Shown here in pieces: positions 14,756 to 21,945 of a stretch of 23,784 bases of DNA. Under the pieces are notes generated by a model. That model was not told where the DNA came from and searched no databases. It saw only the letters and a program-made list of their open reading frames with translations. The stretch is from positions 1 through 23,784 of the forward strand of contig JAISCU010000137.1 in assembly GCA_031265345.1 (NCBI GenBank). The letters run 5' to 3'. This DNA comes from Bifidobacteriaceae bacterium (GTDB taxonomy: Bacteria; Actinomycetota; Actinomycetes; Actinomycetales; WQXJ01). Made by a program: the position numbers and the translations under genes. The number at the start of each line of letters is the position of its first letter. The stretch's first letter is position 1.

Positions 14756-16084
14756 TCACTTGGTGTGCTCGGCGATCCAGGCGTAAGCCGCCTCGTAGTC
14801 AGGCTTGCCGACATCATCCCCGCGATTGGTCCAATACTGCGACGGCAAGGTCGTGGCGACCACGATCGGTTCGGTGACGGTCTTCGCCCCAGCGTTGTAG
14901 ACCTGGACATAGGTCTCGCCTTTGTAGCCGGGGAAAGGCTCTATGCCGCCGTCTGAGCGAGTGTAGGTCCCCCATTCCTCCCCCTGCCGGAAGTCAACCA
15001 CCACAACCGACGCGCAATGCTCCGTGTCTGGGCAGAGCTTGGCGGCCGGGATGCCCTCGAAATCCAGCCCGTAGGCTCCAGCGTGAACAGAATTGCCAGT
15101 GCCCTGGATCACGATTGGGCCAGTGATCGAGTCGACAGGACCACCAATCGAATAGCCCCCGCCGCGAACCTGGTCGACCCAAGGTTTGAGGGCTGACTCG
15201 GCGGCGAATTCGGCGGCCACGCCATCGTCTTCGGCTTTGATTTCGGCTCGGCTCTGCGTTGATCCGACGCCTAACATCTCAGCGGTCACCTCACCATTGG
15301 TCAGGTTCACCCCGTTGAGCGTCTCCAACTCCGGCAAGGCCTCCTGGACGCGCAGCACCAACCGGAGGGTCTCGGTGCTGATGCCTCCCAACGGGTCGTC
15401 CTCCGATCCCAAGTTGACGTTCAAATGCTTCAGCGATCCGAAGCCTTCGAAGTGCTGCCAGTCCCAGTCCGCAGTTCGATCGATCGACAGCGAGAGGGTC
15501 TCCACATTCGGAAGCTTCTCGGCGACATCGGGCATTTCGGACCAGCCGGAAATATCCGAATATCCACTCAGGGCGAACTCCTTCACACCTGGTTCCACGG
15601 CCACACGCGACCAATTGATGGCGCCAGACCGAGTCCGGATGGCGACCTTGTGGCGTAACGCTCCGAAGGCGTGGACCTCTCCCGAATCGCTGACCGAATT
15701 GACAGTCAGGTCCACTTCTCCCAGTTCCATCGCACGGGCGAGCAACAGACCTTGCCGATCGCCTACGCTCACAGCCAACCTGGCACACCGGAAAGTCCCG
15801 GAAACCAGGTCGAACGCCTCGCCCATTTCCTCTGGGGTCGGTTCGTCAACCGGGTCAACCCTGATCACAAGCGGGGCCGTCGCGCTCGCGTGAAGGAAGC
15901 GGATCGACTCAAGCGCGTCAACGGTCGTGGACACGAACTCGTCGACCTTCTGCGCCGAAATCTCTTTGACTTGCGGGCACCGCTCGGGAATCCGGGGCAT
16001 GTCCGCGCTCGGCGCTGAACAGGCCGTCAGGGATGCCGCGCCCAGCGTCGCCGTCAGCACGATGCCGCTCACTCGGCTACTCAT
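14756..16084 (-). CDS. Predicted lipoprotein with leucine-rich-repeat-like region
   Basis: A 442-residue exported protein. The N-terminus is a lipoprotein signal peptide with lipobox SLTAC, giving lipidated Cys22, so the mature protein is anchored on the outer face of the cytoplasmic membrane. The middle (MPDVAEKLPNVETLSLSI, FEGFGSLKHLNVNLG, VQEALPELETLNGVNL) shows spaced Leu/Asn patterns like degenerate leucine-rich repeats. The C-terminal ~140 residues contain a Cys pair (KLCPDTEHCASVVV) and an aromatic-rich end; no family was recognised. ATG 16084 lies inside the last codons of the upstream lppM-like gene (8-base overlap), so the two are translationally coupled. A role in the cell envelope is inferred only from the pairing. 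Confidence 0.85.
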   Translation of the reverse strand: MSSRVSGIVLTATLGAASLTACSAPSADMPRIPERCPQVKEISAQKVDEFVSTTVDALESIRFLHASATAPLVIRVDPVDEPTPEEMGEAFDLVSGTFRCARLAVSVGDRQGLLLARAMELGEVDLTVNSVSDSGEVHAFGALRHKVAIRTRSGAINWSRVAVEPGVKEFALSGYSDISGWSEMPDVAEKLPNVETLSLSIDRTADWDWQHFEGFGSLKHLNVNLGSEDDPLGGISTETLRLVLRVQEALPELETLNGVNLTNGEVTAEMLGVGSTQSRAEIKAEDDGVAAEFAAESALKPWVDQVRGGGYSIGGPVDSITGPIVIQGTGNSVHAGAYGLDFEGIPAAKLCPDTEHCASVVVVDFRQGEEWGTYTRSDGGIEPFPGYKGETYVQVYNAGAKTVTEPIVVATTLPSQYWTNRGDDVGKPDYEAAYAWIAEHTK

Positions 16085-16955
16085 TTGGGGCCTGCCTCTC
16101 GTTTGGCTGGGTTGGAAAGCCGTCCGGCGATGGTGCCCCTGGCGCCTCGGCGGATGGAGCGGCCTGACCGGGCACCGGAGCTTGACCCGATGGCGAGGCT
16201 TCGCCGGGCATCGGGGCTTGACCGGGCGGCATCGTGCCAGGCTGTGGCGGGCTCCCTTTCGCGCGGCGTCCCCGCCGCATGACCAGCAGACCAGCCACCA
16301 GGGCTGCCAAACCGGCCGCCACAGCTGCGCTCAGCGCTGTCCAGAGGCGTGGGCCGGGACTCGCGTCTGCCGCGATCGCCTCGACCCGGTTATCCTCGCC
16401 TGGCTTGAGCTTGAACGTGACAGTATTCTCAGCTATCTCGCCGTTGGCGCTATAAACCTTGCCCGGGAACTCGAGCTTCAGGCTGAATTCGGGATCATCC
16501 GCTTCCTCGAATGATTCCAGCGCCGGAGTCATCGCGGCCAGATCGACATTACCGGCGACTTTGAACCAGCCGCCCTCGTGAGCCACCGCCAGCTCGGCCG
16601 GGCCGATCTCGACCGGCCAGTCCGCCAAGGCCGCGCCTTCGACGGTGACCATCTGGCCCTCATACTTGTCCCGCTTCGTGGGCTCCAATCGATAGTTACC
16701 CGAATCGCCGCCCAGACGCTTCCCAACCAACTCCAGTTCGATAGCCATTTGGTCCGCGTCTTGCTCAAAGACCCTCGAGGGATCGACATACCCTCTCAGC
16801 ACGGCGCGGTTCATCCCGACGAACACTTCCGCGCTGTAGGTGTCGTCCTTGTTGAAGGAGAACTCGGCGTCTGCTCGCACGCAGCCGGTGGCCAGCGCGC
16901 CAATGGCCGCCACCACCACCGCGACTGGCAGCGCTTTCGCAGCCCCTGCTCCCAT
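16077..16955 (-). CDS. LppM-family lipoprotein with C-terminal membrane segment
   Basis: A 292-residue membrane protein with lipobox LATGC (Cys25). The exported part carries an LppM domain: VRADAEFSFNKDDTYSAEV after the Cys, then LEFPGKVYSANGEIAENTV and FKLKPGE. One transmembrane helix follows (LWTALSAAVAAGLAALVAG, 204-222), then a positive stop (RRGRR) and a Pro/Ala/Gly-rich cytoplasmic tail with short PGQAP-type repeats. Mycobacterial LppM has been linked to lipoglycan handling at the cell surface; the role here is not known. ATG 16955 is chosen because it gives a standard signal peptide and has GGAGG close upstream; an upstream in-frame start at 17015 would add 20 non-hydrophobic residues. 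Confidence 0.88.
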   Translation of the reverse strand: MGAGAAKALPVAVVVAAIGALATGCVRADAEFSFNKDDTYSAEVFVGMNRAVLRGYVDPSRVFEQDADQMAIELELVGKRLGGDSGNYRLEPTKRDKYEGQMVTVEGAALADWPVEIGPAELAVAHEGGWFKVAGNVDLAAMTPALESFEEADDPEFSLKLEFPGKVYSANGEIAENTVTFKLKPGEDNRVEAIAADASPGPRLWTALSAAVAAGLAALVAGLLVMRRGRRAKGSPPQPGTMPPGQAPMPGEASPSGQAPVPGQAAPSAEAPGAPSPDGFPTQPNERQAPNE

Positions 16956-17049
16956 GACCTCCGCCTTTCTTCGTCCGCCATTTGCCGAGTCTGCTCCCGG
17001 CGTCGAAACGCACACTCATAACAGGTTGCCACGGCTCGGCCCACCGGCG

Positions 17050-17066
17050 GTCTGCTCCGAGCAGAC
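17050..17066. promoter_or_regulatory. Perfect 17-bp palindrome upstream of the lppM-like gene
   Basis: GTCTGCTC-C-GAGCAGAC is a perfect dyad with 8-bp arms, about 95 bp upstream of the lppM-like start. A half-site GTCTGCTC recurs at 16989-16996, nearer the gene. It looks like an operator for a dimeric regulator; the regulator is unknown. Confidence 0.55.
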
Positions 17067-17122
17067 AATCTGGGTCTTCAGCCAATAGCGCGCCCGGTTC
17101 GGGGCCGCCGCGACCCCCATTC

Positions 17123-17398
17123 TTGGACTTCGCGGCCTTCCGGGGACAGCGGGCGGCCGGATCGTGTCCCCGGAACGCGTCTTGGTCGCAGTTCGGGCCG
17201 CCGCAGTCCCCAATTTGGACTTCCGAGCCTTCTGGGGACACTCGGCGGCCGGATCGTGTCCCCAGAACGCGGTTTGGTCGCAGTTCGGGCCCGCGGGCGC
17301 CCCATTTTGGACTTCCGAGCCTTCCGGGGACACTCGGCGGCCGGATCCTGTCCCCAGAACGCGGTTTGGTCGCAGTTCGGGCCGCCGCGATCCCGGAA
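17123..17398. repeat. Three tandem 92-bp repeats, each with an internal hairpin
   Basis: TTGGACTT starts units at 17123, 17215 and 17307, exactly 92 bp apart; a partial unit precedes them (about 17094-17122). Each unit contains GGGGACA...TGTCCCC (8-bp stem GGGGACAC/GTGTCCCC in unit 2, 7 bp in units 1 and 3) with a loop of about 14-16 bases rich in GGC/GCC, followed by the block GGTCGCAGTTCGGGCC. As 92 is not a multiple of three, no coding frame follows the repeat. The array occupies most of the 17016-17557 divergent spacer between the lppM-like gene and the transpeptidase gene; the rest of this spacer holds the palindrome at 17050 and no gene. Confidence 0.9.
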
Positions 17399-17557
17399 TG
17401 CCGGCCACCTTTCCGTGCTTGGGCTGCCGGAGGCCCGCTGAGCCGCGCCCGAGTTGAGTGAAGGCACGCGCAATCGTCCCTCGGAATGACGCGGATACCG
17501 CCGAGTTTTCGGTAGAGTCGGATCGATTAGTGCTTGCGAGAGTGTGGAGTTTGCCCA

Positions 17558-20281
17558 GTGCCGATTGATCCGAGCGATAACCTCCCCGCCCAGGTGGGCG
17601 GGGATGACCCGCTGTCTGAGTCCGCAGATGAAGTTCAACCTCAAGTAGACGTTGATGTCAAGCGCGAGGCCGCCGTGCTCACGCCTGGCGAGGCCAGCGG
17701 ACTGATCCATGGCCAATTGCGCGCCGACGGCCCCGTCGACGACCACCATGCCGACCGGCAACCGGAGGCGGCCGTCGGCCCACCAGGGATCGCCCCCAAT
17801 GCGCAGCCCGAACCAGAGGCTGACTCCGAGCCTGGGTCGGATACGGAACCAGCGCCTCGCCTGAGCGCCGAATCCGAGACCGAACCCGAGCCCGGCCCGG
17901 ACGCCGAAACCGTATTCGATCCCGGAACGGATGCCGCACCTGAGACAAATGGAACAGCAGACAATGCGGCCGACCACGACAGCGAGCCGTCGGCGGACGC
18001 CGAACCGAATGTCGAATCCGAAGCGGGGACAGAATTCGCATCGGACCCTGTGATGCGGGCCCAACCTGAGACGCATGGCCCCGAGGACGATCCGGTCGAT
18101 CAAGCGAGCGAGCCGCGGGCGGACGCCGAACCGGCCGCTCGGTCTGAGGTGGAGAACGATGCCGCCCCGGTGCCATCTGGCCATGTGGACGCCAAGCCAG
18201 GCTCAGCCCCAGAATCGGAGCCAGAAGCCGTTGTATTGCCCGAAACGGAGCCCGTTCCGAACCCGACCACTCCATCCGGGTCGGCGCCGGTCGCGCCAGC
18301 CGAACGAGAGCCCGTCCCGGACGCCGTTCTGAGGCCAGCCGCGGCACCGGAGCCGAAAGCCGCTCCGAATCCGATCCCGGAGTCGGTTCTGAACCCGAGA
18401 CCGTCGGCTGGGCCAGCGCCAGCAGCACCGCTCGAGCCGGAGACCACGCCCGAGCCCGTTCCGGGCGCTATCCTCCCAATCGAGCCGGACCCCTTCCTGC
18501 CAGTCGAGCGAGGGCCTATTCCCCCGGTCGAGCCAGAGCGCATCCCGCAATCCACCGGAGAGAGCAGCCCCAAGGACGAGCCGGAATCCGAGCCGACCGT
18601 GGTGCTGACCGCGATCCAGCCCGTGCCGCCAGCTCCTCCGCCCAGTTTTCCGCCGGCCAGTCCGCGCCTGGAGCCGTTGATGGACAGCCCCGCCGCGCCC
18701 CCGGTGGCAGCTGCCCCGCCCGCAGTCCGCCGCGAGCCCCCGACCCCCACGACGCCGATTGACGCGGCGTCGATCAGCCCCGCGCCGCCGGCCGATCCCA
18801 CCGACGCCGACAAACCGAACACCAAGCCGGCCAAGAAAGCCAAGCCGAGAAAGCGGCATCGTGCGCTGTTTTGGTCTTTGGCGGCTGTGTTCGTGCTGAT
18901 AGCCGCAGCCGCGGGCGGCGTGATCTATGCCAACCACTACTACGCCGACAGGGCCGCGCCGGGTGCCACCCTGGCCGGGCTCAAGGTATCGGGCCAGACG
19001 CAGGCAGAACTGGAGCGGACCGCGCAAGGCCTGGTCAGCGACATGCGGTTCACGTTCACCGAGGGCGCGACCACGCTGGAGGGCACCGCCCAAGACATGG
19101 GCGTGACCACGGACCCCGCCGCCATCGCCAAAGACGTGCTGGCGGCGGGCAAGAGCGATCCCCTGTGGAACCGGCTCAGCCCTTGGACGGCCAAGCCGGT
19201 CGTGATCGAACCGGAGATCGACCAAACCCAACTGCGCCAGTTCCTCGACGCGAAGTTCGTCGCCAAGGACGAGGTCACCACCGACGCCACGGTCGCCTAC
19301 GACCCTGAGACCGAGACCTTCGCGGTGGTGCCGTCCGTCACTGGGCTCAAGACGCAGACCGAGCCGGCCGCGCAGGCCATCAACGCATACCTGGCGGACA
19401 CCTCGGCCCCGGCCAGGCTGGAGGTCGAGTCGGTGGACGACCCGCCCGCGATCGACGATGCCGCCGCCCAAGCCGCCGCCGACGCCGCCACCGCCGCTTT
19501 GAGCCGCGCGATCACCTTCGACAACGGCCAGGACGGCGTCAAGTCGCGCACGTACCAATTGCCTGCCGCCTCGATCGGCGCCTGGACCAAGTTCACCGCC
19601 GATCCGGAGAACGGCGCGATCACGGTCGGCTACGACGAGGAACTGATCAACGAGGAACTGCCCGAATTGCTGGCGGACAAGGTCGCCATCCCGTCGCGCC
19701 CGCAGATCGTGGTGACGTACCCGGATTCGGACAAGGAAATCGGGATCACCCAATGGGGCCTCAACGGCCTGAAGATGGCCGACCCGGCGCCAGTGGTGAC
19801 CGAGGTGGCGGCAGCCCTGCAAGAGGGCCGCGACACCACCGTGACGGTGCCGTTGGAGTCCGATCCATTCGAGACCGAGAGAACCAAGCCGCCCTCGAAC
19901 TACGACGAGGCCAATGGCGCGCACTGGATCGACGTCAACAAGTCCACCTTCATCGCCACCCTCTACGCCGGGACCACCCAGATCGGCTCCTACGTCATCT
20001 CGATCGGCAAGCCCGGCCACGACACGCCCTCGGGCACGTTCTACGTCTACCTGAAGTACGACCACCAGGTCATGCGCGGCCCCGCCTCCGACCCGTACGA
20101 ATCCCCCACCGACTGGGTCTCCTACTTCACCGGCGGCGTCGCCTTCCACTCGGCGCCCTGGAACGAGCCCAACAACTGGCAGCGCCGCGTCTCGCACGGG
20201 TGCGTCAACATGAAGAAGGCGGACTCCAAGGTGGTCTACGATTTCGCGCCCATCGGCACCAAGGTAGTGGTCCACGACTGA
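17558..20281 (+). CDS. Membrane-anchored L,D-transpeptidase (YkuD) with PG-binding domains and long cytoplasmic tail
   Basis: A 907-residue enzyme that would form 3-3 cross-links in peptidoglycan or attach proteins to it. Residues 1-430 are low-complexity, dominated by Glu, Pro, Ala and Asp with ExEPxP-type repeats. A Lys/Arg-rich patch (KPAKKAKPRKRHR) precedes one transmembrane helix (about 435-455, FWSLAAVFVLIAAAAGGVIY), placing the acidic part in the cytoplasm. Outside are two putative peptidoglycan-binding (PF12229-like) modules (about 470-780). The YkuD catalytic domain (about 789-907) contains VAFHSAPW and the active-site motif SHGCVNM with Cys882. GTG 17558 is preceded by GGAG at 17546-17549; an upstream TTG (17534) is possible. 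The tail is far longer than in ordinary L,D-transpeptidases. Confidence 0.93.
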   Translation: MPIDPSDNLPAQVGGDDPLSESADEVQPQVDVDVKREAAVLTPGEASGLIHGQLRADGPVDDHHADRQPEAAVGPPGIAPNAQPEPEADSEPGSDTEPAPRLSAESETEPEPGPDAETVFDPGTDAAPETNGTADNAADHDSEPSADAEPNVESEAGTEFASDPVMRAQPETHGPEDDPVDQASEPRADAEPAARSEVENDAAPVPSGHVDAKPGSAPESEPEAVVLPETEPVPNPTTPSGSAPVAPAEREPVPDAVLRPAAAPEPKAAPNPIPESVLNPRPSAGPAPAAPLEPETTPEPVPGAILPIEPDPFLPVERGPIPPVEPERIPQSTGESSPKDEPESEPTVVLTAIQPVPPAPPPSFPPASPRLEPLMDSPAAPPVAAAPPAVRREPPTPTTPIDAASISPAPPADPTDADKPNTKPAKKAKPRKRHRALFWSLAAVFVLIAAAAGGVIYANHYYADRAAPGATLAGLKVSGQTQAELERTAQGLVSDMRFTFTEGATTLEGTAQDMGVTTDPAAIAKDVLAAGKSDPLWNRLSPWTAKPVVIEPEIDQTQLRQFLDAKFVAKDEVTTDATVAYDPETETFAVVPSVTGLKTQTEPAAQAINAYLADTSAPARLEVESVDDPPAIDDAAAQAAADAATAALSRAITFDNGQDGVKSRTYQLPAASIGAWTKFTADPENGAITVGYDEELINEELPELLADKVAIPSRPQIVVTYPDSDKEIGITQWGLNGLKMADPAPVVTEVAAALQEGRDTTVTVPLESDPFETERTKPPSNYDEANGAHWIDVNKSTFIATLYAGTTQIGSYVISIGKPGHDTPSGTFYVYLKYDHQVMRGPASDPYESPTDWVSYFTGGVAFHSAPWNEPNNWQRRVSHGCVNMKKADSKVVYDFAPIGTKVVVHD
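17584..17603 (+). other. 8-bp GC hairpin in the first codons of the transpeptidase gene
   Basis: CCCCGCCC (17584-17591), loop AGGT, GGGCGGGG (17596-17603): a perfect stem about 26 bases after the GTG start. A stem this strong in the initiation region could slow ribosome loading or pause transcription. It may equally be incidental in GC-rich DNA. Confidence 0.45.
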
Positions 20282-20520
20282 CCGCCTAGAGGCGCCACAG
20301 GATTGGTCGGCCTGAGTTGGGGCGCCTGACCGGTTGCACGATGCCGCCCGCTCGAGTTCGCCGCGCCAGGCAGGTTGCTTTGCCAGCCGATCCCGCCAGG
20401 CAGAGCCAAGGAGATTTTCAAGGCGCTGTCGCCCCCTCCCACATGCGAATGCCCGGTCGCATCGACCGAGCCGATCACTGCCGTCGTGTGACCGATGCCG
20501 CAGGCGGGATCAACTGCGTC
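20282..20520. other. Gene-free stretch after the transpeptidase gene
   Basis: Together with the phd promoter region (20521-20581) this makes about 300 bp without a gene. CGCCTAGAGGCG just after the stop gives only a weak 4-bp stem, not a convincing terminator, and CGCCAGGCAG occurs twice (about 20363 and 20394). No coding signal was found. Confidence 0.5.
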
Positions 20521-20565
20521 TTGCCACAGGACCATGCGTATTCTTATACTGACAATTATCTGACA
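20521..20565 (+). promoter_or_regulatory. phd promoter with direct-repeat operator
   Basis: TTGCCA (20521-20526), an 18-bp spacer and TATACT (20545-20550) form the most complete promoter in the window. CTGACA is repeated at 20549 and 20560 (11 bp apart, one helical turn), covering the transcription start region, a likely site for Phd autoregulation. TGGGAGG (20568-20574) is the RBS. Confidence 0.7.
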
Positions 20566-20581
20566 GTTGGGAGGCGCCCGA

Positions 20582-20875
20582 ATGGCGACAGTGACGATGG
20601 CGGAATTGAGCCGAAGCACCAGGCAGGCCCTCTTGGATGCGCAGAACGGGCCGGTCGTGGTGGTCAACAATGGCAGGCCGACTGGCGTGATCTTGGGGGT
20701 GGAAGGCTTGGACGCCGCAGAGGCCGAACGGGTCGCTCGCCGGGTGCTGGCTGAACGGGCGGTCGCCGCTATCCAGTCTGACTCCGTCGAACGGGGCTTG
20801 GATGCGATGACGTTGGAACAAGTCAATGAGTTGATCGCAGAGTCTAGGGATCGCACCAAGGGACGCACTGAGTGA
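20582..20875 (+). CDS. Phd/YefM-type antitoxin
   Basis: A 97-residue protein with the Phd/YefM N-terminal fold: MATVTMAELSRSTRQALLDA, then GPVVVVNNGRPTGVILGVEGLD, and an acidic helical C-terminus (LEQVNELIAESRDR) for toxin binding. The short form of the hallmark 'xxxNGxPxAVL' is seen at NNGRPTGVIL. ATG 20582 lies 7 bases after TGGGAGG; the upstream in-frame TTG overlaps that RBS and is unlikely. It overlaps the PIN toxin gene by four bases and is expected to repress the promoter at 20521-20550 as an antitoxin-toxin complex. Confidence 0.9.
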   Translation: MATVTMAELSRSTRQALLDAQNGPVVVVNNGRPTGVILGVEGLDAAEAERVARRVLAERAVAAIQSDSVERGLDAMTLEQVNELIAESRDRTKGRTE

Positions 20876-21297
20876 CCGGAAACGGTAAGGCAAACGGCCT
20901 GCCTATTCGTGCCGTGCTCGACACCAACGTCCTAGTTTCGGCCCTGATTGCCCCTGCCGGGACTTGCGCCGCGGTATTGGCCTGCGCGCTGCGCGGCGAG
21001 ATCACGCCCTGTTACGACGGTCGTATCATGGCCGAATACCACGAGGTCCTTGGTCGGGGCCGGCTCGCCTTGCCCGCCGTCCGCGTCAAGGCTGTCCTTG
21101 ATTTCATCCGCGCCGAGGGCGAGGTCATCGTGCCTCCCAGGCTCCTATCACTGGCTCCGGACCCGGACGACACGAAGTTCTGGGAAGTCGCGAGCCACCT
21201 GCAGGCCCTCCTGGTGACCGGGAACGGCAAGCATTATCCCGCGAGCGAACTCGTGGTGACCCCGGCAAGACTGCTGGCCATCACCGGCGGGGCTTGA
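20872..21297 (+). CDS. PIN-family toxin of the COG1569 type
   Basis: A 141-residue PIN-domain protein, the type annotated as 'putative toxin-antitoxin system toxin component, PIN family'. VLDTNVLVSAL (D17) carries the first metal ligand, YHEVL (E58) a second, and DPDDTKFWEVA (D97-D100) the third cluster. The final position is VTGNGKHYP (N118); Asn there is usual in this subgroup, where other PIN proteins have Asp. Its partner is the Phd-type antitoxin directly upstream (GTGA overlap). Expected activity is RNA cleavage; the target is unknown. It lies just left of the 21-bp pyk-derived repeat, so it is probably outside the AbiF cassette. Confidence 0.9.
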   Translation: MTGNGKANGLPIRAVLDTNVLVSALIAPAGTCAAVLACALRGEITPCYDGRIMAEYHEVLGRGRLALPAVRVKAVLDFIRAEGEVIVPPRLLSLAPDPDDTKFWEVASHLQALLVTGNGKHYPASELVVTPARLLAITGGA

Positions 21298-21330
21298 TCA
21301 GCCCGCGGCCTGCGCCGGGCTCGGAAGCGT

Positions 21331-21351
21331 TCAGGCGTGCCCTTGGGCGAT
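21331..21351. repeat. 21-bp direct repeat, left copy (fragment of pyk 3' end)
   Basis: The sequence starting TCAGGCGTGCCCTTGGGCGA is identical over 21 bp to 22981-23001, which encodes the stop codon and last six codons of pyruvate kinase. Both copies have the same orientation and lie 1650 bp apart. Similarity stops at once on the right and is weak on the left. The pair brackets the regulator remnant, the RNA candidate and abiF. Confidence 0.9.
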
Positions 21352-21373
21352 TCAGGACACGCTCGCCTTCCTC

Positions 21374-21748
21374 ATGGGCGCGATGGGCCTGGGGCTTGAA
21401 GCCTCGTTCGAGGCGGTGTCGCCGTGGGCGAATGCCTCCGATGAACACAGTTGGCTGCTTCACCGGGCACTGGTCGGCAAATTGGAGCCAGTCACGCTTG
21501 CCGCCTGGCGGGACACGATATCGCCGAACTTGGACCATCTGTGCGGAAAGGTTCACGGCGAGCCGCATCGCACGCGCCTGGCCGAATGGCGATCCCTTTG
21601 CCAGGACACCGACCTATCCGGGATTCGCCGAGCGCTGCTAGCCACGGGCGACTACGCGAAGCAGATGCGCGACGTGTCGCCTTTCACCGGAATTCTTGAT
21701 CAATCCGAGCGCCTCGCGGCTCTGGCGCCGGCGGGACCGTCCGCATGA
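21374..21748 (+). pseudogene. C-terminal remnant of an XRE/AbiE-type regulator
   Basis: The frame encodes up to 124 residues that read like the C-terminal half of the HTH regulators often paired with nucleotidyltransferase or AbiEii-like toxins: HSWLLHRALVGKLEP, NLDHLCGKVHGEPHRTRLAEW, and the closing pattern LSGIRRALLATGDYA with QMRDVSPFTGIL and ERLAAL. The N-terminal helix-turn-helix is absent. The frame stays open to the left across the 21-bp pyk-derived repeat and into the PIN toxin gene in another frame, and ATG 21374 has no Shine-Dalgarno. The most likely reading is a gene truncated where the repeat joins. A small intact gene cannot be excluded. The family assignment is from memory of the pattern and is tentative. 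Confidence 0.5.
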
Positions 21749-21806
21749 ACCGTCACGAATTGAATCAGGCGGATGCGCACGCCTCCCTCCCCTTTCTGGG
21801 CAACGT

Positions 21807-21930
21807 GTTAGCATGGTTGCTAACCGTCCCCGCCAGGGCTAGAGCTGCGAGGCTTCCCCAATACCGGCGGGGCTCGTTATCTCCCGAGCCCGTCAAGTCC
21901 CCCGGATAGAAGCGGACTCGGCTTGTCCGC
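21807..21930 (+). ncRNA. Candidate structured RNA upstream of abiF (AbiF-associated RNA)
   Basis: The noncoding spacer before abiF folds by eye into successive stems: GTTAGCA/TGCTAAC with loop TGGT (21807-21824); CCCCGCC (21828-21834) with GGCGGGG (21866-21872) enclosing a smaller GGG/CCC stem; GCTCG/CGAGC around 21872-21889; and GCGGAC/GTCCGC (21912-21930). abiF genes are known to be preceded by a conserved RNA structure, and AbiF proteins have been proposed to work with an RNA antitoxin. TAGCAT (21809-21814) within the first dyad fits a -10 box, so the first hairpin could instead be promoter and operator DNA. Exact ends are unknown. Confidence 0.65.
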
Positions 21931-21945
21931 AAACCAAGAAGCCTG

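Noticed and set aside
17094..17400. CRISPR array
   Set aside because: Whole 92-bp units are repeated with no short repeat/unique spacer pattern and no cas genes nearby.
18203..20275. 690-residue minus-strand frame opposite the transpeptidase gene
   Set aside because: Gly/Arg/Val/Asp-rich shadow with no domain; the opposite strand encodes an intact YkuD catalytic site.
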